From: an uncultured Paracoccus sp.
Lineage (GTDB): Bacteria > Pseudomonadota > Alphaproteobacteria > Rhodobacterales > Rhodobacteraceae
Reading direction: 5' to 3'
Assembly: GCA_934533075.1 (NCBI GenBank)
Contig: CAKTBJ010000040.1
Location: forward strand, 1 to 22,751
DNA: 22,751 nucleotides
The notes beneath the pieces are model-generated. The model saw only the letters and a program-made list of their open reading frames with translations. It was not told the DNA's origin and searched no databases. Each line of letters begins with the position of its first letter. Position 1 is the stretch's first letter. Shown here piece by piece: positions 7,043-14,006 of the stretch. The translations under genes and the position numbers were made by a program.

Positions 7043-8233
7043 ATGGCATTGCGGATGTTTGCCAGAAGCAGGGGGGCCGAAGCCGGCGCCCCGACGGAAC
7101 GGAAGGCCAGCGCGGCGGGGCGGATCATCGCGCTGGCCGGCGGGCATGGCCGGGCGCTGTGGTCGGCGCGCGACAGCGGCACGCTGATGCGGGGCGGGTT
7201 CCTGGGCAACCCGGTCGGCTTCCGCGCCGTGCGGCTGATCGCCGAGGCGGCGGCGGCGGTGCCGCTGATCTGCCAGGACGAGGCCCGCCGCTATGACCAG
7301 CATCCGGTGATGGCGCTGCTGAAGCGGCCCAATCCGGGGCAGGGCCGGGCGGAGCTGTTCGAGGCGCTGTTCGGGCAGATCCTGTTGTCCGGCAATGCCT
7401 ATGTCGAGGCCGTGGGGCGCACCGGCGAGGGGCTGCCCGAGGAGGTGCATGTCCTGCGCTCCGACCGCATGGCGGTGGTGCCGGGGGCGGATGGCTGGCC
7501 GGTGGCCTACGAATACAGCATCGGCGGGCGCAAGCTGCGCTTCGACATGGCCGGCAGTCCCGACCCGATCTGTCATATCCGCAGCTTTCACCCCGCCGAC
7601 GACCATTATGGGCTGTCGCCCTTGCAGGCGGCGGCGGTGGCGCTGGATGTGCATAACAGCGCCTCGGCCTGGTCCAAGGCGCTGCTGGACAATGCGGCGC
7701 GGCCCTCGGGGGCCATCGTCTACAAGGGGCAGGACGGGCAGGGTGTCCTGACTCCCGAGCAATACGAGCGGCTGGTGGTCGAGATGGAGGCCAACCATCA
7801 GGGCGCCCGCAATGCCGGGCGGCCGATGCTGCTGGAAGGCGGCCTCGACTGGCAGCCGATGGGGTTCTCGCCCTCGGACATGGAGTTCCACGCGACCAAG
7901 CAAACCGCCGCTCGCGAGATCGCGCAGGCCTTCGGCGTGCCGCCGATGCTGGTGGGGATTCCGGGCGATGCGACCTATGCGAACTATGCCGAGGCGCATC
8001 GGGCCTTCTACCGGCTGACCGTGCTGCCTCTGGTGGCGCGGGTGGCCGCGAGCCTGGGCTGGTGGCTGTCGGAGCATCTGGGTGCCGAGGTCGAGCTGCG
8101 GCCCGACCCCGACGCCATCCCGGCGCTGGCGGCCGAGCGCGAAGGGCTGTGGGATCGGGTCGGCAAGGCCGATTTCCTGACGCCCGCGGAAAAGCGCGCG
8201 CTGCTGGGGCTGCCGCCTGAGGCGGAGGGCTGA
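7043..8233 (+). CDS. GTA portal protein, HK97 family (g3)
   Basis: Forms the dodecameric portal at one head vertex through which DNA enters and leaves and to which the tail attaches. The protein is 396 aa, normal for HK97-type portals. Visible hallmarks are FRAVRLIAEAAAAVPL (60-75), HPVMALLKRPNPG (87-99), the GNAYVE strand (117-122), HIRSFHP...GLSPLQAA (178-197) and the highly conserved FGVPPMLVGIPGDATYANY (297-315). ATG 7043 is set by a strong AGGAGGG seven or so bases upstream; frame upstream of it is non-coding and includes the palindromic repeat. It starts the head gene module g3-g5. Confidence 0.96.
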   Translation: MALRMFARSRGAEAGAPTERKASAAGRIIALAGGHGRALWSARDSGTLMRGGFLGNPVGFRAVRLIAEAAAAVPLICQDEARRYDQHPVMALLKRPNPGQGRAELFEALFGQILLSGNAYVEAVGRTGEGLPEEVHVLRSDRMAVVPGADGWPVAYEYSIGGRKLRFDMAGSPDPICHIRSFHPADDHYGLSPLQAAAVALDVHNSASAWSKALLDNAARPSGAIVYKGQDGQGVLTPEQYERLVVEMEANHQGARNAGRPMLLEGGLDWQPMGFSPSDMEFHATKQTAAREIAQAFGVPPMLVGIPGDATYANYAEAHRAFYRLTVLPLVARVAASLGWWLSEHLGAEVELRPDPDAIPALAAEREGLWDRVGKADFLTPAEKRALLGLPPEAEG

Positions 8234-8234
8234 G

Positions 8235-8465
8235 ATGGACGGCGCGCGGGTTTTGCCGCCGGGCGACTGGGCCAGCCACCGCATCGAGGCGCAGGAGCGC
8301 ATCATGGCGCTGCAATTCGGCCAGGTCGAAAAGCGGCTGGAGCGGATCGAGGCCATGATCGGCGGCCTCGAGAAGCGGCTGTGGATGTCGCTTTACGGCG
8401 TCGCCGGCGTCGTTCTGACGCAGGCGGCGCAATCGCTGATCGAATTCGTGCCGAAAGGGGGATGA
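8235..8465 (+). CDS. GTA head formation protein, RcGTA g3.5 type
   Basis: A 76-aa protein with a charged amphipathic helix (about 15-48, likely coiled coil) followed by a hydrophobic stretch LWMSLYGVAGVVLTQAAQSL (49-68) that could be a membrane segment. It begins one base after the portal stop and overlaps the start of g4. Position and layout match the small g3.5 gene of RcGTA, reported as needed for head formation. Its exact job is not known. A scaffold-like or membrane-tethering role would fit the layout, but that is inference. Confidence 0.82.
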   Translation: MDGARVLPPGDWASHRIEAQERIMALQFGQVEKRLERIEAMIGGLEKRLWMSLYGVAGVVLTQAAQSLIEFVPKGG

Positions 8466-9034
8466 GGATGCAGGAAACGACCTGCGGGCTGGAGGTCAAG
8501 CTGGCGGGGCCGGGGGCCGGGCCGCCGGTGCTGACCGATGGCACCGTGATCGAGGGCTATGCCAGCCTGTTCGGCCAGACCGACCAGGGCAATGACGTGG
8601 TGGTTGCCGGGGCCTATGCGAAAAGCCTGGCGGCGCTGGCGGCCAAGGGCGGCAAGGTGCGCATGCTGTGGCAGCACGACCCCGCCCGCCCGATCGGCGT
8701 CTGGGAGGAGATCCGCGAGGACGGGCGGGGCCTTTGGGTCAAGGGCCGGCTGCTGGCGGAGGTGGCGCAGGCGCGGGAGGCGGCGGCGCTGGTCGCCGCC
8801 GGCGCGCTGGACGGGTTGTCCATCGGCTTTCGCACCGTCAGCGCCGAGCGCGACCGGAAGGGCCGCCGCCTGCTGACCGAGATCGAGCTGTGGGAGGTGT
8901 CGCTGGTCACCTTCCCGATGCTGCCCTCGGCCCGGCTGGTGCAGGGCAAGGGCGATGCGCCCGAGACCGGAACGGATGCCGCGGCGCTGGCCGGGTTGTT
9001 CGAGGCCGCCGCGCAGGCTTTGCGCGGGGCGTGA
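8462..9034 (+). CDS. GTA prohead protease, HK97 family (g4)
   Basis: Serine protease (peptidase family S78 type) that trims the capsid protein during head maturation. The protein is 190 aa from ATG 8462, which forms an ATGA overlap with the g3.5 stop. ATG 8468, two codons on, has the better spacing from the AAAGGGGG stretch, so either may be used. Family features are GYASLFGQTDQGND (32-45), His72 in MLWQHDP, Ser120 in DGLSIGF, and ELWEVSLVTFPM (142-153). His72 and Ser120 match the expected catalytic pair. It lies directly upstream of its presumed substrate, the capsid protein. Confidence 0.95.
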   Translation: MRMQETTCGLEVKLAGPGAGPPVLTDGTVIEGYASLFGQTDQGNDVVVAGAYAKSLAALAAKGGKVRMLWQHDPARPIGVWEEIREDGRGLWVKGRLLAEVAQAREAAALVAAGALDGLSIGFRTVSAERDRKGRRLLTEIELWEVSLVTFPMLPSARLVQGKGDAPETGTDAAALAGLFEAAAQALRGA

Positions 9035-9039
9035 TGCGA

Positions 9040-9070
9040 GGCCCTCCGGGCGTGCCGGGGGCCGGATTTT
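9040..9070 (+). promoter_or_regulatory. Strong hairpin between protease and capsid genes
   Basis: GGCCCTCCGG (9040-9049) pairs with CCGGGGGCC (9055-9063) as a nine-pair stem with one bulged T and loop GCGTG, followed by GGATTTTC. It lies just upstream of the capsid AAGGGAG binding site. It could act as a weak terminator, but no internal promoter is visible to restart transcription. A 5' stabilising hairpin on processed capsid mRNA is therefore more plausible. Confidence 0.45.
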
Positions 9071-9087
9071 CGACAAGGGAGATGAGC

Positions 9088-10227
9088 ATGACCGAGGCAG
9101 CGAAGGGCGCGGTGGCGTCCGTGGACCTGCAAGGCGCGATGCTGGGGTTCGTCAACGAACTCAAGGCGTTCCGCACCGATATTGAAACGAAACTGAACGA
9201 ACAGGACAACCGCATGACCATGATCGACCGCAAGACCGCCCTGCGCAACCGCACCCCGCTGGCCGCGATGGCCGAGGTCGAGGCGCCGCATCAGAAGGCG
9301 TTCGCCGCCTATCTGCGCTGCGGCGACGACAGCGGCATGCGCGGCCTGGCCGTGGAGGAGAAGGGCATTTCCACCTTCGACGGCGGCTTCCTGGCCTCGC
9401 CGGCGATCTCGGACCGGGTGCAGAACGCGCTGCGCGCCACCGGCTCGCTGCGGGCGCTGGCCACGGTGGTGCAGGTCGATGGCGGCAGCTTCGAAAGCAT
9501 CGTCGAGACCGATACGCTGGGTTCGGCCTGGGCGCGCGAGGCGGCCGCCGAGACCGATGCCGGCAATGTCGCCCGCGTCGCCATCGAGTTGCACGAGCTG
9601 GCGGCGATGCCCAAGGCCTCGCAGCGGCTGCTGGACGATGCCGCCTTCGACGTGGAGGGCTGGATCGCCGAGCGCATCGCCGACCGTTTCGCCGCCGCCG
9701 AAGCCGCCGCCTACCTGACCGGCGACGGCATGGACAAGCCGGAGGGCGTGCTGGAGGCGCCGCAGGTCGCCATCGACAGCGACAGCCATCAGGGCGTCGG
9801 CACCATGTCGGCCGCGTCGGCCACCAAGATCGAGGCCGACGAGCTGATTGACCTGGTTTATGCGCTGGGCGCGGCGCATCGCGCCAATGCCGCCTTCGTC
9901 ATCAACAGCAAGGTGGCCTCGATGCTGCGCAAGATGCGCGACAGCGACGGCCGCTTCCTGTGGGCCGACAGCCTCGCCGCCGGCGAGCCGGCCCGCCTGC
10001 TGGGCTATCCGGTGCTGGTCAGCGAGGACATGCCCGAACCCGCCTCCGGCGAGGCCGCCGTGCTGTTCGGCGATTTCCGCGCCGGCTACACCATCGCCGA
10101 GCGGCCCGACCTGCGGGTGCTGCGCGATCCCTTCTCGGCCAAGCCTCACGTCCTGTTCTATGCCACCAAGCGCGTGGGCGGCGGCGTCGTCGACGGCCGC
10201 GCCATCAAGCGCCTGAACTTCGCCTGA
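9088..10227 (+). CDS. GTA major capsid protein, HK97 fold (g5)
   Basis: Main shell protein of the GTA head, 379 aa. The N-terminal part (about 15-55) is charged helix typical of the delta or scaffold region removed by the g4 protease. After that the HK97-type body begins, with GGFLASPAISDRV (99-111) and later a C-terminal P-domain region rich in conserved turns such as LLGYPVLVSEDMP. ATG 9088 is preferred over ATG 9082 because AAGGGAG ends six bases before it. The cistron has non-coding gaps on both sides, each with strong hairpins, unlike the tightly overlapping genes around it. This may help produce the many capsid copies required. Confidence 0.96.
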   Translation: MTEAAKGAVASVDLQGAMLGFVNELKAFRTDIETKLNEQDNRMTMIDRKTALRNRTPLAAMAEVEAPHQKAFAAYLRCGDDSGMRGLAVEEKGISTFDGGFLASPAISDRVQNALRATGSLRALATVVQVDGGSFESIVETDTLGSAWAREAAAETDAGNVARVAIELHELAAMPKASQRLLDDAAFDVEGWIAERIADRFAAAEAAAYLTGDGMDKPEGVLEAPQVAIDSDSHQGVGTMSAASATKIEADELIDLVYALGAAHRANAAFVINSKVASMLRKMRDSDGRFLWADSLAAGEPARLLGYPVLVSEDMPEPASGEAAVLFGDFRAGYTIAERPDLRVLRDPFSAKPHVLFYATKRVGGGVVDGRAIKRLNFA

Positions 10228-10247
10228 TGTGAGGGCGAGGCGGGGCT

Positions 10248-10307
10248 GCGCGCGGGTGTCTGCCGGACTGGCAGCTTTGTCCGCGCGCGCTTTTGGCAGG
10301 CGCGCGG
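10248..10307 (+). terminator. Possible attenuator with mutually exclusive hairpins after the capsid gene
   Basis: Three complementary 8-base blocks occur here: GCGCGCGG (10248-10255), CCGCGCGC (10281-10288) and GCGCGCGG (10300-10307). The middle block can pair with the first, enclosing an inner TGCC-GGACT-GGCA hairpin and followed by GCTTTT, which is terminator-like. It can instead pair with the third, which puts the T-run in the loop. This is an attenuator-like layout between head and tail modules. Chance formation in GC-rich DNA is possible. Confidence 0.4.
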
Positions 10308-10361
10308 GCGCGGCCCCGGTTTTCGGCGAATGGAGGATCGGCAGGACGGGAGAATGTCAGG

Positions 10362-10976
10362 ATGATGCTGGTCGAGGAAACGGCCCCGCCGCAGGAGGCG
10401 CTGCCCGTCGCCGGTCTGCGGGGGCAATTGCGGCTGGGGACGGGTTTTGACCTAGCCGAGGATGCGGCGGAGGAGGCGGCGCTGGCCGGGTTCCTGCGCG
10501 CCGCCATCGCCACGGTCGAGGCGCGCACGGGCAAGGTGTTGCTGCGCCGGCAGTTTCGGATGCGGATCGAGGGCTGGCGCGATGCCTCGGCCCAGCCGCT
10601 GCCGCTGGCGCCGGTGCAATCGGTCGATGCGATGGAGGTCGAGGATGGCCGGGGCGGCGTGACGGCGGTCGATCCCGGCCGCTGGCGGCTGGTCGCGGAC
10701 CCGCAGCGGCCGCTGCTGGTGCCGGTGGGCGGCATGCTGCCCTATGTGCCGCGCAATGGCTTCGTGACCATCCGCTTCACGGCGGGGTTCGCGGAGGACT
10801 GGGCGGGCGTGCCGGCGGACCTTGCGCAGGCGGTGCTGATGCTGGCCGCGCGCCATTACGAGGATCGCGGCGGTGGCGGCGATGCCCGGCAGGCGCTGCC
10901 CTTCGGGGTGGCCGCGCTGCTGGAGCGTTGGCGGGCGGTGCGGCTGCTGGCCGGCCGGGGAAGGGGGCGGGGATGA
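10362..10976 (+). CDS. GTA head-tail adaptor protein (g6)
   Basis: Head-tail connector that binds under the portal and begins the neck; the family resembles HK97 gp6 and phiE125 gp8 adaptors. The protein is 204 aa, mainly helical. It has an N-terminal helix AALAGFLRAAIATVEARTGK (about 39-58), a central beta region with WRLVADPQRPLLVPVGG, and the C-terminal segment VTIRFTAGF...DLAQAVLMLAARHYEDRG common in this family. Two adjacent ATG codons at 10362 and 10365 could both serve; a GGGAG lies about ten bases upstream. The stop overlaps the g7 start as ATGA. It follows the 134-base capsid-adaptor gap. Confidence 0.88.
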   Translation: MMLVEETAPPQEALPVAGLRGQLRLGTGFDLAEDAAEEAALAGFLRAAIATVEARTGKVLLRRQFRMRIEGWRDASAQPLPLAPVQSVDAMEVEDGRGGVTAVDPGRWRLVADPQRPLLVPVGGMLPYVPRNGFVTIRFTAGFAEDWAGVPADLAQAVLMLAARHYEDRGGGGDARQALPFGVAALLERWRAVRLLAGRGRGRG

Positions 10977-11299
10977 GGCATCCTCTGGACCTTGAGAACC
11001 CCGACCGGGTGGCGGACGGCATGGGCGGCTATCGCGTCGCGTGGCGGCGGCTGGGCACGCTGTGGGGGGCGCTGTCCGCCCAGCCGGCACGGTCGGAGCG
11101 CGGCGAGGTCGGCGCGCAGGCGCGGGTGCGCTGGAAGATCGTGGTGCCGGGGGCGCGGGCGGGTGATCCGCGCCGCCCGCATCCCGGCCAGCGGCTGGTG
11201 ATGGGCGCGCGGGTCTTTGCCATCGAGGCGGTGGCCGAGGCCGATGCCGCCGGGCGCGACCTGGTGGTCTGGGCAAGTGAACAGGAGGGCAGGCGGTGA
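10973..11299 (+). CDS. GTA head closure (stopper) protein (g7)
   Basis: Small neck protein that closes the filled head and links adaptor to tail. The protein is 108 aa and opens with LENPDRVADGMGGYRVAW, typical of phage head-tail joining proteins. It continues as beta strands (VRWKIVVPGARAGDP, PGQRLVMGARVFAIEAV). It is start-stop coupled at both ends: ATGA with g6 and GTGA with g8. The identification uses both family-like sequence and its fixed place in the GTA order. Confidence 0.87.
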   Translation: MRHPLDLENPDRVADGMGGYRVAWRRLGTLWGALSAQPARSERGEVGAQARVRWKIVVPGARAGDPRRPHPGQRLVMGARVFAIEAVAEADAAGRDLVVWASEQEGRR

Positions 11300-11718
11300 G
11301 CTATCTGGCGGCTTGCGATGTGCAAGGCTCGGTCTGGCGGGTGCTGCGCGAGGATGCGGCGCTGGGGGCGCTGGTCGGTGATGCGATCTTCGACGCGATG
11401 CCGGTTCAGGCGCCCTCCGGTCCCTATGTCGCGCTGGGGGCCGAGGACGTGACCGATGCCGGCGACGTGACCGCGCGCGGCGCGCGGCATGATTTCGTGG
11501 TCTCGGTGGTCGAGGGCGGCGAGGCCGGCGGCTTCGGCGCCGTCAAGGCGGCGGCGCAGGCGGCGGTGGCGGCGCTGGATGGCGCGGCCCCGGCGCTGGA
11601 CGGGCCGGGCGCGCATCTGGTGGGCATCTGGTTCCAGCGCGCCCGCGCGCGCCGGGCGGAACAGGGCGGGGCGCGGCGGGTCGATCTGACCTTCCGCGCC
11701 CGTGTGGATTTCGGTTGA
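11296..11718 (+). CDS. GTA tail terminator (tail completion) protein, DUF3168 (g8)
   Basis: Caps the tail tube at its head end so tail and head can join. The protein is 140 aa of the DUF3168 type, with VWRVLREDAALGALVG (13-28), an IFDAMPVQAPSGPYVALG segment and HDFVVSVVEGG. Start is GTG at 11296, overlapping the g7 stop, with AGGAGGGC about six bases upstream. The next gene, the tail tube, begins 12 bases after its stop. Confidence 0.9.
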   Translation: MSYLAACDVQGSVWRVLREDAALGALVGDAIFDAMPVQAPSGPYVALGAEDVTDAGDVTARGARHDFVVSVVEGGEAGGFGAVKAAAQAAVAALDGAAPALDGPGAHLVGIWFQRARARRAEQGGARRVDLTFRARVDFG

Positions 11719-11730
11719 GGAGGCAAGGCG

Positions 11731-12150
11731 ATGGGCGTGCAGAACGGGCGTGACCTGTTGATCAAGATGGACATGACCGGCGACGGGGCGTTCGAGACCG
11801 TCGCCGGGCTGCGCACGACGCGGCTGGGCTTCAACGCCGAGACGGTCGACGTGACCAGCCTGGAGAGTCAAGGCGGCTGGCGCGAGCTGCTGGCCGGCGC
11901 GGGGGTGCGGTCGGCGTCGATCTCCGGCTCGGGCGTGTTTCGCGATGCGGCCACGGACGGGCGGGCGCGGCAGGCCTTCTTCGACGGCGAGCAGCCGCTG
12001 TGCCAGGTGGTGATCCCGGATTTCGGCATCATCGAAGGCCGCTTCCAGATCACCGCGCTGGAATATTCCGGCAGCTATAACGGCGAGGCCAGCTACGAGA
12101 TGACGCTGGCCTCGGCGGGTGCCTTGGAGTTCGTCGCCGATGCCGGCTAA
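11731..12150 (+). CDS. GTA major tail tube protein, TP901-1 family (g9)
   Basis: Stacks as hexamer rings to form the tail tube. The protein is 139 aa with family hallmarks at the start (MGVQNGRDLLIKMD), the LRTTRLGFNAETVDVTSLES region, the ISGSGVFRDAATD turn and the C-terminal LEYSGSYNGEASYEMTLASAG. Length fits the short tail-tube proteins of GTAs. Its last codons overlap the start of g10 by 11 bases. A GAGG stretch precedes the ATG. Confidence 0.94.
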   Translation: MGVQNGRDLLIKMDMTGDGAFETVAGLRTTRLGFNAETVDVTSLESQGGWRELLAGAGVRSASISGSGVFRDAATDGRARQAFFDGEQPLCQVVIPDFGIIEGRFQITALEYSGSYNGEASYEMTLASAGALEFVADAG

Positions 12151-12454
12151 CCCCTGGCGCGGCGAGGTCGAGGTCGAGATCGACGGTGAAATCGTGCGCG
12201 CCCGGCTGACGCTGGGCGCGCTGGCGGAACTGGAGGCCGCGCTGGGCGCGGGGTCTCTGGTCGCGCTGGCCGAGCGGTTCGAGGGCGGCGCTGTGTCTGC
12301 CCGCGACGTGCTGGCGGTGCTGGGTGCCGGCGCGCGGGCCGGGGGCTGGGGCGGGTCCGATGCCGATCTGGCGGTGGCGGAGATCGGCGGCGGGCCTCTG
12401 GCCGGGGCGCGGGCGGCGGCGCAATTGCTGGCGCGGGCCTTCGGGATCGCGTGA
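12140..12454 (+). CDS. GTA tail assembly protein, gp10 family
   Basis: A 104-aa protein matching the GTA gp10 family, starting with NPWRGEVEVEIDGE and followed by a helical segment LTLGALAELEAALGAGSLVALAERF. By position between tail tube and tape measure it corresponds to tail assembly chaperones, which coat the tape measure protein before the tube polymerises. ATG 12140 is chosen over the upstream GTG at 12119, which would overlap g9 more deeply. The chaperone role is inferred from phage gene order. Confidence 0.85.
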   Translation: MPANPWRGEVEVEIDGEIVRARLTLGALAELEAALGAGSLVALAERFEGGAVSARDVLAVLGAGARAGGWGGSDADLAVAEIGGGPLAGARAAAQLLARAFGIA

Positions 12455-12702
12455 TGGCGGCGCTGGATTTTGCCGGGATGATGCGGGCCGGGTTGCAGAC
12501 CCTGGGCCTGCATCCGGCGCAATTCTGGGACCTGACGCCGGCGGAGCTGGCCCTGATGCTGGGCATCGAGGGCGGGCAGGGGGCGATGACGCGCCAGCGG
12601 CTGGAGGCGCTGGCGGCGCGTTTCCCCGATACCGGGCGGCGGCAGGCGAGGGGCCGGGGCGAGGGGGCGGCCCCGGCCCCGATGGCGGATGCGAGGAGGT
12701 GA
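12454..12702 (+). CDS. GTA g10.1-type tail assembly chaperone-like protein
   Basis: An 82-aa protein with MRAGLQTLGLHPAQFWDLTPAELALML, the mark of a small phage family found next to tape measure genes and corresponding to RcGTA g10.1 (rcc01693). ATG 12454 shares its A with the g10 stop; GTG 12451 is an alternative. In many siphophages the second chaperone is made by a ribosomal frameshift from the first. Here the two are separate genes and I see no slippery heptamer at the junction. The C-terminal third is low-complexity and basic to neutral. Confidence 0.85.
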   Translation: MAALDFAGMMRAGLQTLGLHPAQFWDLTPAELALMLGIEGGQGAMTRQRLEALAARFPDTGRRQARGRGEGAAPAPMADARR

Positions 12703-12706
12703 GCGG

Positions 12707-13360
12707 ATGAACAGGGACGGGTTGGACTGCCTGGAAAGCGGGTTCAACGATACCGGGCGCATGGCGGGGGCCTTCGAGGCCGAACTGGCGCGGCTGCGCG
12801 AGCAGATGCTTTACACCTCGCGCGAGGTGGGGGTGCTGTCCTCGGGCATCGGCGGCGGGTTGCGGCGGGCCTTCGACGGGCTGGTCTTTGACGGCATGAA
12901 GCTGTCGGACGCGCTGAAGGGCGTGGCGCGGGCTATGGTCGATACCGCCTATTCCATCGCCATGAGGCCGATCCAGCAGGCGGTTTCCGGGGCGCTGGCG
13001 CAGGGGGTTTCCAGCCTAATAGGCGGTGCGCTGGGGATCGCGCAGCCCTTTGCGACGGGCGGGGCCTTCACGCAGGGCCGCGTGATGCCCTTTGCCCGCG
13101 GCGGGGTGGTCGGGCAGCCCACCTATTTCCCGATGCGCGGCGCCACCGGGCTGATGGGCGAGGCCGGGCCGGAGGCGATCATGCCGCTGCGCCGGGGTGC
13201 CGATGGCCGGCTGGGGGTTGCGTCGGCCTCGGGCGGCGGACGGGCGGTGAACGTGACGATCAATGTCTCGACCCCCGACGTGGCCGGGTTCCAGCGCAGC
13301 CAGAGCCAGATCGCCGCCCAGATGGGCCGGCTGATGGCGCGCGGCGAGCGCAATCTTTGA
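12707..13360 (+). CDS. GTA tape measure protein (g11)
   Basis: Sets tail length and fills the tube; in the family it may also help DNA cross the membrane. The protein is 217 aa, very short for a tape measure but matching RcGTA g11 in size. An N-terminal helix (about 10-50) is followed by AFDGLVFDGMKLSDALKGVARAM (57-79), the IQQAVSGALAQGVSSLIGGALG amphipathic or hydrophobic stretch (about 88-109), then glycine-rich turns and a C-terminal VNVTINVSTPDVAGFQRSQ segment. ATG 12707 has GAGGAGG seven bases upstream, overlapping the end of g10.1. Confidence 0.92.
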   Translation: MNRDGLDCLESGFNDTGRMAGAFEAELARLREQMLYTSREVGVLSSGIGGGLRRAFDGLVFDGMKLSDALKGVARAMVDTAYSIAMRPIQQAVSGALAQGVSSLIGGALGIAQPFATGGAFTQGRVMPFARGGVVGQPTYFPMRGATGLMGEAGPEAIMPLRRGADGRLGVASASGGGRAVNVTINVSTPDVAGFQRSQSQIAAQMGRLMARGERNL

Positions 13361-13373
13361 AGGGGGGCCGCTG

Positions 13374-14006
13374 ATGGCTTTTCATGAAATCCGCTTTCCG
13401 GCGAACATGTCCTTCGGGTCGGTCGGCGGGCCGGAGCGGCGCACCGAGATCGTCGCGCTGACCAACGGCTTCGAGGAGCGCAACAGCCCCTGGGCGCATT
13501 CGCGGCGCCGCTATGACGCGGGGCTGGGGCTGCGCTCGCTGGACGATGTGGCGATGCTGATCCATTTCTTCGAGGCGCGGGCCGGGCAGTTGCACGGGTT
13601 TCGCTGGAAGGACTGGGCCGATTACAAAAGCGGCCGGCCCTCGGTGGCGGTGGCGCCGGATGACCAGCAGATCGGCACGGGCGACAGCGAGACGCGGCTG
13701 TTCCGGCTGTGCAAGACCTACGAGTCCGGGCCGGCCAGCTATTGCCGGCCGATCCTGAAGCCGGTGGCGGGCACGGTCCGGGTGGCCGTCGGCAGCGACG
13801 AGATGCAGGAGGGCGCGGATTACGCGCTGGACACCGCGACGGGGCAGGTGCTGTTCGCCCAGCCTCCGGGGGCGGGGGCGCAGATCACGGCGGGGTTCGA
13901 GTTCGATGTTCCCGTGCGCTTCGATACCGACTGCATCACGGTTTCGGTCGCCAGCTTCCAGGCCGGCGAGCTGCCGCAGGTTCCGGTTGTGGAGGTGCGG
14001 ATATGA
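13374..14006 (+). CDS. GTA distal tail protein, DUF2460 (g12)
   Basis: Joins tail tube to baseplate. The protein is 210 aa and clearly of the DUF2460 type: FHEIRFPANMSFGSVGGPER at the start, RRRYDAGLGLRSLDDVAMLI (45-64), FFEARAGQLHGFRWKDWADY (65-84) and a late GFEFDVPVRFDTDCITVS segment. The ATG has AAGGGGGG upstream, and the stop overlaps the g13 start (ATGA). Confidence 0.95.
   Translation: MAFHEIRFPANMSFGSVGGPERRTEIVALTNGFEERNSPWAHSRRRYDAGLGLRSLDDVAMLIHFFEARAGQLHGFRWKDWADYKSGRPSVAVAPDDQQIGTGDSETRLFRLCKTYESGPASYCRPILKPVAGTVRVAVGSDEMQEGADYALDTATGQVLFAQPPGAGAQITAGFEFDVPVRFDTDCITVSVASFQAGELPQVPVVEVRI

Noticed and set aside
6512..8356. Long minus-strand frames opposite the terminase, portal and head genes, and likewise 8614-10149 and 11029-12762
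   Set aside because: All mirror well-recognised GTA genes, lack binding sites and show biased composition.
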